In this document: piece after piece, positions 8,649-16,239 of the stretch
Layout of the letters: each line of letters starts with the position of its first letter
Numbering within the stretch: the first letter of the stretch is position 1
Assembly: GCA_937873135.1 (NCBI GenBank)
Contig: CALMVQ010000302.1
Coordinates: 1-37,601, forward strand
Reading direction: 5' to 3'
DNA: 37,601 bases
From: an uncultured Scytonema sp.
GTDB lineage: Bacteria; Cyanobacteriota; Cyanobacteriia; Cyanobacteriales; Nostocaceae
Position numbers and translations under genes: made by a program
The notes under the pieces: model-generated
Told to the model about the DNA's origin: nothing
The model's input: only the letters and a program-made list of their open reading frames with translations
The model's database searches: none

Positions 8649-10409
8649 ATGACTGCAGTTGGCATTGACTTAGGGACAACAAATTCTGAAGTGGCGATTG
8701 TCGAAAATGGACAAGTACGAGTGTTGCCAGGAGAAGATGGTGATTTAATTTTGCCTTCTTGTGTAGGGTTTAGCGATACAGGGAAACTGCTTGTTGGCAG
8801 AGAAGCACTTCGTCAATATGCTGCTGCGCCAGATCGCACTGTCAAGTCAATTAAGCGCTGGATGGGAACCGATCACAAAACTACTTTAGGTTCGGGGGAG
8901 CAAAGTGAATACTTACCCCATGAAATTTCTGCCATTATTCTTCGTGCCCTCAAACAGCGAGCAGAGAGTGTTTTGGGAGAATCGGTGACTCAAGCAGTGA
9001 TTACTGTTCCGGCGTATTTTACAGATGCTCAACGACAGGCGACGAAAACTGCTGGAGAAATCGCTGGTTTTGAGGTTTTACAAATTATCAACGAACCAAC
9101 TGCGGCGGCGTTAGCTTATGACATGCGTTCGGAGGAAACAGAACAGGTTTTGGTTTATGATTTGGGAGGTGGAACTTTTGATGTTTCGGTTGTGGAAATT
9201 ACAGGTGATGTTACGGAAGTCTTAGCCAGTCATGGTAACAATCGGTTAGGGGGAGATGATTTTGACAGGCTTTTGCAACTGCATCTAGCCAGTCTTTTCC
9301 GCGCCAGTCATGGTATAGATGTGCCAGATGATGCAGTGACTCAGGCGCGTTTGTTACGAGCCGCAGAGCAGTTGAAAATTGAGATGAGTTCCCACGCCTT
9401 TGCTACAATACGTGAAGCTTTTTTGGCAAGTAAGGGTAAGACGGCATTGCATTTAGAGACAGAAATTGCCCGAGCAGATTTTGAAAAGTTGATTAGTCCT
9501 CTTATAGAAGAAACCCTAGAGGCGATTGACAGGGCATTAGCAGATGCTAACCTCCAAGCAGATGACATTGATCGCATTATCCTGGTTGGTGGTTCAACAC
9601 GCATTCCTCTCGTGCGACAAATGATCGAGGAGCATTTGGGACAAGCTCCTACTGATGGGATTCAACCGGATCTTTGTGTGGCTTTGGGAGCAGCTTTGCA
9701 AGCAGGGGTGCTGGCGGGTGAATCAGTAGATGCCATTCTTGTGGATGTGATTCCCCATTCTTTAGGTATTGCTGTAGCCGTGAATACGCCAATGGGAATT
9801 ATGCCTGGTTACTTTAGCGTCATTATTCCCCGCAATAGTGTTGTTCCCGTTTCTCGCTCCGAGGTTTATTCGACTCTACTTGACGATCAAGAAGCGGTGG
9901 AAATCGAAGTTTTTCAGGGAGAAAATATGATCGCTCAAGAAAATGTTCCCTTGGGTTCTTTTCGAGTAGAGAACTTACCACCTAAACTTGCAGGAGGTGT
10001 TCAAGTTGAGGTTCACTTTGATTTTGACCTAAATGGCATTCTCACTGTTACTAGCACTGAGAAAGGCAAAGGGCAACAAGGAACTCTTGTAGTAAATAAT
10101 GCTGGTATGCAAAGACTTTCCAGCAATGAGTTGAAGCAGGCAAGAGTAAATTTAGAATCTTTGTTTCAAAGCGATGAAACAATTGGAAAATCCAAAATAG
10201 TCACAATTTCACCAGAACTTACAACGCTTTTAGAAAATGCTCAAAAAGCACTCTTTATCGTAGATGAAGCGCAAGAAGAGGAATTACAAGAATTGTTAGA
10301 CAAAGTTGATGATGCGATCGCAGATAACAGTCCAGAATTACCTAAGTTGCAAGCAGAATTGGAAGATTTTCTTTACTATATTAGCACCGACGGTACGGAA
10401 GAACTATGA
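8649..10409 (+). CDS. Hsp70 (DnaK-type) chaperone, 586 residues
   Basis: An ATP-dependent chaperone. The nucleotide-binding domain is complete: GIDLGTTNSEVAIV at the N-terminus, AVITVPAYFTDAQRQAT, NEPTAAALAYD, VYDLGGGTFDVSVVEI and LVGGSTRIPLV. The interdomain linker reads DAILVDVIPHSLGI, followed by the beta substrate domain to about residue 480 and a helical C-terminus. At 586 residues it is shorter than a typical DnaK of about 630; the C-terminal lid and disordered tail are reduced and no EEVD-like end is present. A good ribosome site (AAGGGAG) precedes the ATG. Its stop overlaps the start of the next gene (ATGA), which indicates translational coupling. Surrounded by TPR, J-like and GrpE-like genes, it is probably a specialised paralogue rather than the housekeeping DnaK. 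Confidence 0.95.
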   Translation: MTAVGIDLGTTNSEVAIVENGQVRVLPGEDGDLILPSCVGFSDTGKLLVGREALRQYAAAPDRTVKSIKRWMGTDHKTTLGSGEQSEYLPHEISAIILRALKQRAESVLGESVTQAVITVPAYFTDAQRQATKTAGEIAGFEVLQIINEPTAAALAYDMRSEETEQVLVYDLGGGTFDVSVVEITGDVTEVLASHGNNRLGGDDFDRLLQLHLASLFRASHGIDVPDDAVTQARLLRAAEQLKIEMSSHAFATIREAFLASKGKTALHLETEIARADFEKLISPLIEETLEAIDRALADANLQADDIDRIILVGGSTRIPLVRQMIEEHLGQAPTDGIQPDLCVALGAALQAGVLAGESVDAILVDVIPHSLGIAVAVNTPMGIMPGYFSVIIPRNSVVPVSRSEVYSTLLDDQEAVEIEVFQGENMIAQENVPLGSFRVENLPPKLAGGVQVEVHFDFDLNGILTVTSTEKGKGQQGTLVVNNAGMQRLSSNELKQARVNLESLFQSDETIGKSKIVTISPELTTLLENAQKALFIVDEAQEEELQELLDKVDDAIADNSPELPKLQAELEDFLYYISTDGTEEL

Positions 10410-10807
10410 AATGTCCTGTGTGTGGTGCAGTCTATCGTTCTGCAATGTCTAGTGCCTTAACTTGCCGACGCTGTAAAGCAGACTTATCTGACTTGATACG
10501 TCTTCACGATCAAGCTGTATGGTATCATAGGCAAGCGCTGTATTTAGTGCAACATGGAAATTATGCAGAAGCAGAAGCAAACAACAAGCAAGCCTTGACA
10601 ATGTATTCCAGCAATGCAGACTTCCACGCCTTGGCAGGTAAATTACGGGCATTACAAGGAAACTTCGCTGATGCGATCGCTTCTTGGCAACAAGCACTCC
10701 AACTTGATTCACAAAATGCGATCGCATCTACAGCAATGCAAATGCTCAACTCATGTCTCAATGATCAGTATTTAACCGAACCTGATCAACAGAAAAAGTC
10801 TGAATAA
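10406..10807 (+). CDS. Zinc-ribbon TPR protein coupled to Hsp70
   Basis: A 133-residue protein. Cys3-x2-Cys6 and Cys20-x2-Cys23 form a four-cysteine zinc ribbon, followed by two to three TPR-like helix pairs (AVWYHRQALYLVQHGNYAEAE, FHALAGKLRALQGNFADAIASWQQALQLDS). Its ATG overlaps the Hsp70 stop by four bases, so the two are almost certainly translated together, and it closes the cassette. A role as adaptor between the Hsp70 and clients or membranes is inferred from the TPRs and the coupling; the zinc ribbon could bind protein or nucleic acid. No terminator is evident downstream. Confidence 0.85.
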   Translation: MKCPVCGAVYRSAMSSALTCRRCKADLSDLIRLHDQAVWYHRQALYLVQHGNYAEAEANNKQALTMYSSNADFHALAGKLRALQGNFADAIASWQQALQLDSQNAIASTAMQMLNSCLNDQYLTEPDQQKKSE

Positions 10808-10831
10808 TCACTTATAGTTCCCCCACGTACG

Positions 10832-10880
10832 GAACCCCACCCCTAACCTTTCCTCGCTTGCTGTTTGGGGCGGGGAAGTA
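10832..10880 (-). repeat. Degenerate inverted copy of a GC-rich dispersed repeat
   Basis: GAACCCCACCCCTAACC followed by a TTTGGGGCGGGG-containing stretch resembles the reverse complement of the repeat at 27837-27904 (its ...TAGGGGTGGGGTTC end). It is short and imperfect. It lies between the Hsp70 cassette and the NUDIX remnant. Confidence 0.45.
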
Positions 10881-10944
10881 TTTTAATGGTAGTTGCAAGT
10901 AAAAAATATAACTCTAAATCTGATGCCCGAGGGAATGGGAGCAA

Positions 10945-11127
10945 CTAATCAAAATCTGTTGGATAATTCGGATGGCGATAATGCTCAAACACGCGAGTGA
11001 TTTGAATTGGCACGACACGAGTCAGAGAAAGTTGTGGAATCTCATGTTCTCCAAAGAATTCTGCACCTTCTGTTTCAAAACTCTCTGTAGCCGTGCCACC
11101 TATCAACTCACACTGAAAAAATAGCTT
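10945..11127 (-). pseudogene. NUDIX hydrolase, 3' fragment cut off by a TnpB element
   Basis: The minus-strand frame from 11127 down to TAG at 10945-10947 encodes 60 residues, starting KLFFQCELIGGTATESF and ending HYRHPNYPTDFD. This is the C-terminal end expected for the NUDIX protein whose first 147 codons lie at 12952-13392. It has no start codon of its own. Joining codon TAC (12954-12952) directly to AAG (11127-11125) restores an uninterrupted 207-residue frame with no extra or missing base. It is therefore the displaced 3' end of the same gene, still undamaged since the insertion. Confidence 0.93.
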
Positions 11128-11260
11128 TTGACACTCTCTGAACTGGAAGTTCAGAGATTCTTAAGAGTTTGCCGCGCTCCTAATATCCCAAATGTTCAAT
11201 TGAACTGGCGGGTTCCCAGGCACACCGTTTTTATCCTTACGGATACGGTGTTGTCTCCTT
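11128..11260 (-). ncRNA. Predicted right-end (omega) RNA of TnpB
   Basis: In characterised TnpB systems a guide RNA is made from the end of tnpB through the right end, with the flanking chromosomal bases as guide. Here the scaffold would run from inside the tnpB 3' end to 11128 and include the 11135-11157 hairpin. The guide would be the minus-strand flank 11127-11108. The 5' boundary given is arbitrary; the feature is inferred from family knowledge plus exact end mapping. Confidence 0.45.
11135..11157 (-). repeat. Right-end subterminal hairpin of the TnpB element
   Basis: Perfect 10-bp stem TCTCTGAACT / AGTTCAGAGA with a 3-base loop (GGA on the plus strand). It lies four bases inside the TCAA end, where IS200/IS605 elements have the hairpin recognised by TnpA and where the guide-RNA scaffold of TnpB ends. 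Confidence 0.8.
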
Positions 11261-12654
11261 TTACTCGTTGGCAATTCAACGTTGGGCGTTTCAAACAAAC
11301 AAAGTTGTTTGGGTTCCACAGAGTCCCTGTGTACTTTTATCCGACATTTTAAAGCTATCCTCAGCATCAGCGCACCACGATATTTGATATTCAAACCACC
11401 GACGTGGTCCGCATCAGCGAAGTATCCGCATTCAGTACAAACAAATATCTCTTTATCTCTGTTGGATGCATCAATATGATGACATTCAGGACAACTTTGT
11501 GAGGAGTGATGTGGTGGTACAACATCAAAAATTTTTCCCAACTTTGCAGCTGCGTACTGAATTTTTGTTCTCAAGTCGTACCAAGAAGCATCTGAAATAG
11601 CTCTATTCAATCCTGCTTTCCGTGCTTGTCCGTTACTAAGATAGCGTCCAGTCTCTTCATCTTTCTTGGGTTGACAACGCTTCAGAAGGTTGCTCACCCT
11701 GAGATCTTCCATAAAAATAGCATCGTATTTCTTGGCGAGGTTGGTTGCTATCTTCCACTGGTAAGCAGTACGCGTGTCAACTATTTTTTGATGAAGTCTG
11801 GCAACAACGTTGCCAGACTTGCATCTATTTTTACTCCCTTTTCTTTTACGACTGATGCGGCGCTGACGTATTCGCAACAGCTTTCGAGTTCTCTTGTTAG
11901 TAGAGAATTTGGGATTCAGGGTTCGCTTATTGTCAGATTGCACAATGAGCTTACGAATTCCCACATCGCAACCGACAACAGACTGAACGTCTTCTACAGA
12001 TATGATCGGGAATGCAGGCACATCTTTATCTTCTATTCTGATAGAAACAAACCAGCCGCTAACCTTTAAGCGAAGCGTTACCGATTTAATATTAAATCCA
12101 TCGGGAATAGGGCGGGAGTTAAAGAAACTCATCTCACCAATTTTTGGGAGGTAGATTTTGTTGACATTGATCTTAACTCCTGACTTGTATGTGAAACTTC
12201 TAAACGTACTACGGTTTGGAAACTTAGGAAATCGCTTCCCTTGAAAAAAGCCTTGATAAGCTTTGTCCAATCTTTCAATATTAAATTGTAAAACCGATGC
12301 ATCAATTTCCTTATACCAAGGACGAGACAGCTTTAGTTCTGGTAGTAGTGCTGACTGGATTTCTCCGGCGCTACGTTTAGCAGGAATAGGATTGCCTTTT
12401 CTTGCTCCCTTGGTTTTCCAAGGATCACCTGTAGCTCCTCCAATTGAACAAGTTAAAGGACATATTTCTGCCTTCGTTCTTATTTCACAATAGTCGCCAC
12501 AAATAAATCTTGACTGATAGCTATCAATTCTATCTGCCAAATTATAGTTATATGTTGCTTTTAACATGTTGAGCCATTGACACATCTTATTTGATTGCTC
12601 AATGCTTGGTTTTAGTTTGTAGACATAACCGAGAATTATATTCACCACCTCCAA
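11161..12654 (-). CDS. tnpB: TnpB RNA-guided endonuclease, apparently intact
   Basis: A 497-residue RuvC-type nuclease of the Cas12 ancestor family. The catalytic triad is visible: Asp230 in VVGCDVGIRKL (RuvC I), Glu316 in IFMEDLRVSNL (RuvC II) and Asp416 in ADADHVGGLNI (RuvC III; the usual NAA after the Asp is VGG here). A four-cysteine zinc finger, CPEC at 388-391 and CTEC at 406-409, lies before RuvC III. An extended basic C-terminal tail (about 430-497) runs past RuvC III. The N-terminus (GYVYKLKPSIEQ) matches the family start. The frame opens with TTG at 12654; GTG at 12648 or 12645 are alternatives because a GGAGG overlaps this point. Same orientation as the NUDIX gene it interrupts. 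No frameshift or stop, so it is probably functional. Confidence 0.95.
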   Translation of the reverse strand: MEVVNIILGYVYKLKPSIEQSNKMCQWLNMLKATYNYNLADRIDSYQSRFICGDYCEIRTKAEICPLTCSIGGATGDPWKTKGARKGNPIPAKRSAGEIQSALLPELKLSRPWYKEIDASVLQFNIERLDKAYQGFFQGKRFPKFPNRSTFRSFTYKSGVKINVNKIYLPKIGEMSFFNSRPIPDGFNIKSVTLRLKVSGWFVSIRIEDKDVPAFPIISVEDVQSVVGCDVGIRKLIVQSDNKRTLNPKFSTNKRTRKLLRIRQRRISRKRKGSKNRCKSGNVVARLHQKIVDTRTAYQWKIATNLAKKYDAIFMEDLRVSNLLKRCQPKKDEETGRYLSNGQARKAGLNRAISDASWYDLRTKIQYAAAKLGKIFDVVPPHHSSQSCPECHHIDASNRDKEIFVCTECGYFADADHVGGLNIKYRGALMLRIALKCRIKVHRDSVEPKQLCLFETPNVELPTSKRRQHRIRKDKNGVPGNPPVQLNIWDIRSAANS

Positions 12655-12697
12655 AATTCATAGTAGCATGAATATAGTATTCTGTTATCACAAAAAA

Positions 12698-12853
12698 ATG
12701 AAAAATAAATATGTGAGAATTAGACTTTCTGACCGACGGTTAAATAAGTTGCAGTGGTACTCTGCTGAAAACGGTAAGACAATGACAAGAGTAATTGAAG
12801 ATTTTCTGGACACTTTGCCAGAACCCAAAAGACAAAACGACACAGGTCGTTGA
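12698..12853 (+). CDS. Ribbon-helix-helix (CopG-like) protein inside the TnpB element
   Basis: A 51-residue protein starting MKNKYVRIRLSDRRLNKL, with a strand (YVRIRLS) followed by two helices (RRLNKLQWYSAEN and MTRVIEDFLDTL), the layout of a ribbon-helix-helix DNA-binding dimer. The ATG at 12698 is preferred over one at 12668 because homology starts there. It is divergent from tnpB, with 43 bases between the starts, and lies inside the mapped element ends, so it travels with the element. RHH dimers typically repress their own promoter; control of the shared tnpB promoter region is inferred. Confidence 0.7.
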   Translation: MKNKYVRIRLSDRRLNKLQWYSAENGKTMTRVIEDFLDTLPEPKRQNDTGR

Positions 12854-12893
12854 AACTACCCGCGTCGTTTTCATCCGCTATTTAAAAAACGCA

Positions 12894-12915
12894 TCTGCTA
12901 CTATGGCGTAGCAGA
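12894..12915. repeat. Left-end subterminal hairpin of the TnpB element
   Basis: Perfect 8-bp stem TCTGCTAC / GTAGCAGA with a 6-base loop, 36 bases inside the left end at 12951. It fits the left-end structure expected of an IS200/IS605-type element. Confidence 0.6.
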
Positions 12916-12951
12916 ATACTTAGCTGCTTTCAACTTCCCGTTCTCTTTTAG

Positions 12952-13392
12952 GTAAACGTAATATTGGAATGGTGGATGTCCGTGACGGGGATCATTTCTA
13001 TCGTAAACTGCCAACAGCTTTACTGCTTTTGTCTGATCCCCTGATTCCTCGTACACCTCTCGCACAACGGCTTCACTTGGTGAATCACCAATATCTGCCC
13101 ATCCTCCCGGTAGCGTCCAGCAACCATCCTCTTTTTCTTTAACCAATAGAAGCTTATCATCACTGAAGACAGCAGCACGCACATCTATCTTGGGAGTGGC
13201 ATAACCTTTCTCTTTGTCGAAGAGATCCACAACGTAGCTTGCTTCTGCATTAGAGTAGGTTGCCATCATGTCTGCGGCAATCTGACGCACCTGTTGAAAG
13301 CGTTGTATGTCATAAGGGTTTTCACTAAAAGTGAGACCATTTTGGGCGATCGCCTGTAATTTTTGTCCCCATTCCAGCCACTTAAAACTCAT
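12952..13392 (-). pseudogene. NUDIX hydrolase, 5' fragment with the catalytic box
   Basis: The first 147 codons of a NUDIX pyrophosphohydrolase with an N-terminal helical domain (MSFKWLEWGQKLQAIAQNGL, FQQVRQIAADMM). The Nudix box reads GWADIGD-x7-REVYEESG, with Asp at the first Glu position of the consensus. The ATG has a strong GGAGGAGAG ribosome site. At 12952 the gene enters the TnpB element and the frame gains 16 foreign residues (LKENGKLKAAKYSATP) before a stop at 12901, giving a 163-residue product. The lost C-terminus is at 10945-11127. The family hydrolyses nucleoside diphosphates linked to other groups (for example ADP-ribose-type substrates); the exact substrate is unknown. The truncated product keeps the catalytic helix but probably folds poorly. 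Confidence 0.93.
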
Positions 13393-13454
13393 GAACTCTC
13401 CTCCATCTACTATTTTGAGCTTTCGAGCCTAAAGTTGAATCTTAACTTGTAAAT

Positions 13455-13489
13455 CTTGCCTGGTAATCTCCTGGTTCAATCCAGGCAAG
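13455..13489. repeat. Hairpin in the NUDIX-MFS divergent intergenic region
   Basis: CTTGCCTGG (13455-13463) and CCAGGCAAG (13481-13489) form a perfect 9-bp stem with a 17-base loop, upstream of the MFS gene. It could be an operator or leader hairpin; no tRNA fold is present. Confidence 0.4.
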
Positions 13490-13607
13490 AGCAACAGCAT
13501 TTTTGAGCCCAGTACAAAAGCTGCTGTGATTCAATTTGAAAAGAATGGCAATCAAGCTTCTAACACTGAAGGGGTTGTAGGTTCCATTACTTGGACGAAT
13601 ATTTTTG

Positions 13608-14990
13608 ATGATTGATGAGATATTTACTCTTCGCGATCAGCTCCTCAAACATTTCCGGTTGCATTCTTCTGATAATATTGATCACAAAATCATTGAGAGC
13701 AGCCCATCCGACCTTAAAAAAGTTGTCATGCAACCTGATATCAAGCCCATGCGGGGAGTACGGTGGCGTATTCCCATTGTCCTCGCTGTGACGGTGTTCG
13801 TCAACTACCTAGACCGTAACAATCTCGCGCTAGCGCTGCCACGTATAGCTCAAGATTTTGGTTGGAGTAACCGAGAGATTGGTTCAAACGGTGAATTGCT
13901 TTTAGCTGCCTTCTTTTTGCCATATGCGGTGTCGAATATATTGCTTAGTAGAGTTGCTGAGCGATTCGGTTCCAAGCGCAGTGTGATCGCAGCAATCACA
14001 GCGTTTTCCCTTTTTACTATCCTGAGTGGGTTCTTTGGGCAGTCGCTGACTTCACTGATTGTGCTGCGCTTGCTTCTGGGTTTCGGTGAGGGTGTTCATA
14101 TCCCAATGCTGAGCGTACTTACAAGTCGGTGGTTTCCGGTAAGCGAGCGATCGCGAGCCAATGCGATTTGGGGGGCAGGAATTCTACTTGCCACTGCAAC
14201 TGCGCCACTGATTATTGTCCCATTGATTAATATCATTGGTTGGCGTCCCACATTTGCTGTGATTGGTGTGGTTGGTATGCTGGTTTCTATTCCGCTCGTT
14301 TGGTCAATAGTAAAGGATGCGCCCCATTGTAACAGTAGTGTGAGCGACGCTGAATTGGCGTATATTCGCGCGGGGCAAAAAATATCTGATGTTGCAGGTA
14401 TAACAACTTCCCAGACAAGCTACCTGCGCTCAAAGCGATTTTGGCTGGCAGTTATCGGTGGCACGCTAAATGCGTTCTGTGTTTTTGGTATACTTAATTG
14501 GTTACCGACTTACTTCAACCGCGCCAAAGGAATCGACTTTGAGCGACTGGGATGGCCACTGTTTTTGATTTTTGCAGTAGGTATCGTCGGCGTCTTCTTC
14601 ATGGCTTTCCTGGGCGATCGTCTCCAGCGCCGAACGCTGCTTGCAAGTGTAGGTTTTTTAATAGCAGGCGTAATGGTATACATCGCCTCAAGTGTCAACA
14701 AATTAGAACTCTTGGTGTTGTTCTTTGCACTCGCTGTATTTTTCCAGAGCGCCTACACTGCCCAAGAATATGCCATTGTTCAACGCCTATTGCCCCCTGA
14801 GCGAATTGGTGCTGGTACCGGACTATACAACGGGCTTGCCGTGCTATTTGGTGGTGTTGGTGGTTCGCTGATCCCCGGCTCGATTGTTGCTATCACTGGG
14901 AGTTTCGATGCTGGAATGTTCAGCATTGTTGTGGGTGCCTTGATTGCGGCGTTTATCATGTTACTATTAGCGCGAACGATCAAGTATTAA
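13608..14990 (+). CDS. Major facilitator superfamily transporter (ACS-like)
   Basis: A 460-residue integral membrane protein with about 12 hydrophobic segments. It has the MFS pattern of the anion:cation symporter type: VTVFVNYLDRNNLALALP in TM1, the loop 2-3 signature RVAERFGSKRS, and LRLLLGFGEGVHIPMLSVLTSRWFPVSERSRANAI in TM4-5. A second half-motif, AFLGDRLQRRTLLA, follows the central loop. Such carriers move small organic acids. The N-terminus is uncertain: the ATG at 13608 leaves about 45 residues before the membrane core, and ATG 13728 (MQPDIKPMRG) would give a family-typical length. It heads a region with a regulator and three biosynthetic enzymes, so export or uptake of a related acid or product is plausible. 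It could instead be unrelated to the cluster. Confidence 0.9.
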   Translation: MIDEIFTLRDQLLKHFRLHSSDNIDHKIIESSPSDLKKVVMQPDIKPMRGVRWRIPIVLAVTVFVNYLDRNNLALALPRIAQDFGWSNREIGSNGELLLAAFFLPYAVSNILLSRVAERFGSKRSVIAAITAFSLFTILSGFFGQSLTSLIVLRLLLGFGEGVHIPMLSVLTSRWFPVSERSRANAIWGAGILLATATAPLIIVPLINIIGWRPTFAVIGVVGMLVSIPLVWSIVKDAPHCNSSVSDAELAYIRAGQKISDVAGITTSQTSYLRSKRFWLAVIGGTLNAFCVFGILNWLPTYFNRAKGIDFERLGWPLFLIFAVGIVGVFFMAFLGDRLQRRTLLASVGFLIAGVMVYIASSVNKLELLVLFFALAVFFQSAYTAQEYAIVQRLLPPERIGAGTGLYNGLAVLFGGVGGSLIPGSIVAITGSFDAGMFSIVVGALIAAFIMLLLARTIKY

Positions 14991-15202
14991 AGTAGAACCC
15001 CACCAGTTTTGCCTGCATATCAATCATGGAAAAACTCGATGTTGCTAAAAAAAAGAGCGATCGCACTTGCCTGTACGAACGTATAACAAGCACTCAGGAC
15101 AACACACTCAATCATGTTGGCAAATAACTCGAATAGACATCAGCGAGAAATGATGTAGGGGTGATCGCCAATACTGCGTTCTGTTTAGGATACGACACTA
15201 AT

Positions 15203-15240
15203 CGCCCCTAACAAGCATTTCAACAAACGCATAATTAATT
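15203..15240 (+). repeat. 38-bp dispersed repeat, copy B
   Basis: CGCCCCTAACAAGC to TAATTAATT; 33 of 38 bases match 8522-8559. It lies between the convergent MFS and AraC-type genes. Confidence 0.65.
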
Positions 15241-15281
15241 GTCACTCGATGTCTAATGTTAACATGTACCGTGTATTTCCT

Positions 15282-15902
15282 TTAACAAGTGGATAATTCA
15301 ACTAATTTTAAGGCTAGTTCTTCACCAGAAGCATTATTTTTGTAAAGAATTGCAGCAATTTCTTGGACACAAACTTGTATTCGTTGGGCTTCCGCAGCCG
15401 TCATGGTGTTGGGTTTCTCCTGGGCTGAGTCGTTTGGTACTGCGTTTTGTGGATTTACCTGATTGAGAGGGATGCTCCAGCTTTGATGTGTCTTTCGCCA
15501 CACTTGTGGAGTTGTGTTGTGGAACCGGAGAAACTGGCGGCTAAAATGGCGTCTATCGAAATAGCCCACCGCTTCAGCAATCTGTTCAATTGACTGGCTA
15601 GTTTCGAGGAGCAAGCGGCGTGCCTCTACCATGCGGCGTTCAACAATCCAACTTAGTACGGTTTTTCCTGTCTCTCGCCGCACGAGATCGGTCAGGTAAG
15701 CTGGAGAGCGACCTACTACAAGAGCCACTTCCCGAAGGCTAATCGAATCCTTATAATTCTCCTCAATAAAGCGGAAGACGCTGAGTAGGAGTGGGCGGCG
15801 ATGAAGAAACCATTCTTTGATCCCTCCTTTAAGTTCCGGAGTGTTAAACATAGAGTTCATGTTAACGTCATGGGATGTGGTGTACTCAAGTAATTGACTC
15901 AT
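15282..15902 (-). CDS. AraC-family transcriptional regulator
   Basis: A 206-residue regulator. Two helix-turn-helix motifs of the AraC type occupy residues 38-138: SISLREVALVVGRSPAYLTDLVRRETG and SIEQIAEAVGYFDRRHFSRQFLRFHNTTPQVWR. The usual large N-terminal effector domain is absent, replaced by about 35 residues, and there is a C-terminal extension of about 65 residues whose end (VQEIAAILYKNNASGEELALKLVEL) is helical. The ATG follows GAAGGTAAG, a good ribosome site. Encoded opposite to the MFS and the enzyme genes and downstream of the NTF2-like gene on the same strand; it probably regulates the local cluster (inference from position). The effector is unknown. Confidence 0.9.
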   Translation of the reverse strand: MSQLLEYTTSHDVNMNSMFNTPELKGGIKEWFLHRRPLLLSVFRFIEENYKDSISLREVALVVGRSPAYLTDLVRRETGKTVLSWIVERRMVEARRLLLETSQSIEQIAEAVGYFDRRHFSRQFLRFHNTTPQVWRKTHQSWSIPLNQVNPQNAVPNDSAQEKPNTMTAAEAQRIQVCVQEIAAILYKNNASGEELALKLVELSTC

Positions 15903-16239
15903 TAGCTTACCTTCTTTAATTTTTTCAAAAATCTTGTCACTTTACTGTCAGATGCACCCGAACTTGAAAATTATTTAAAAATAGCTTAAGTAAGCAAATG
16001 ACAGTTAATCGTAATTCACAGGTGGGATTGTGGGAGAAAACTTAAACAGCACGCAAACATACATATAGCAATCCACATTGATTTTTGACTCACTTGCAGA
16101 AACAAACAACCAACACGCAGATAACAAGTGGCATTAAGTTGTACTGAATCTTTTTCAAAAATCAAAGAGGAGTCCTACGGAGTGAGATGTTTAAAAGTTT
16201 TCATTAACCTTTTACTGCAAAAAAATATTAAATCTGGTG
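15903..16239. other. Intergenic region between the AraC-type and NTF2-like genes
   Basis: 337 bases, AT-rich, with no open frame of note, repeat or convincing terminator. It carries the upstream region of the AraC-type gene. Confidence 0.6.

Larger units (their letters stand above)
11128..12951 (-). mobile_element. TnpB-only IS200/IS605-type insertion element (1824 bp)
   Basis: The ends are fixed by the interrupted NUDIX reading frame. On the minus strand the left flank ends in TTTAC (12956-12952) and the element's right end is TCAA (11131-11128) before the flank resumes with AAGC. A TTAC-type left target motif, a TCAA right cleavage motif and no target duplication match the single-strand peel-and-paste transposition of the IS200/IS605 family (as in IS608). 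Subterminal hairpins lie at 11135-11157 (right) and 12894-12915 (left). It carries tnpB and a divergent RHH gene but no TnpA (Y1 transposase), so movement would need TnpA from elsewhere in the genome. Both ends and tnpB appear intact, suggesting a recent insertion. Confidence 0.92.

Noticed and set aside
11282-12493. Several plus-strand frames opposite tnpB
   Set aside because: They are antisense shadows of a well-supported tnpB gene and show no motifs.
13440-13500. tRNA-like GGTTCAATCC string
   Set aside because: Only a simple 9-bp hairpin surrounds it; acceptor, D and anticodon arms are missing.
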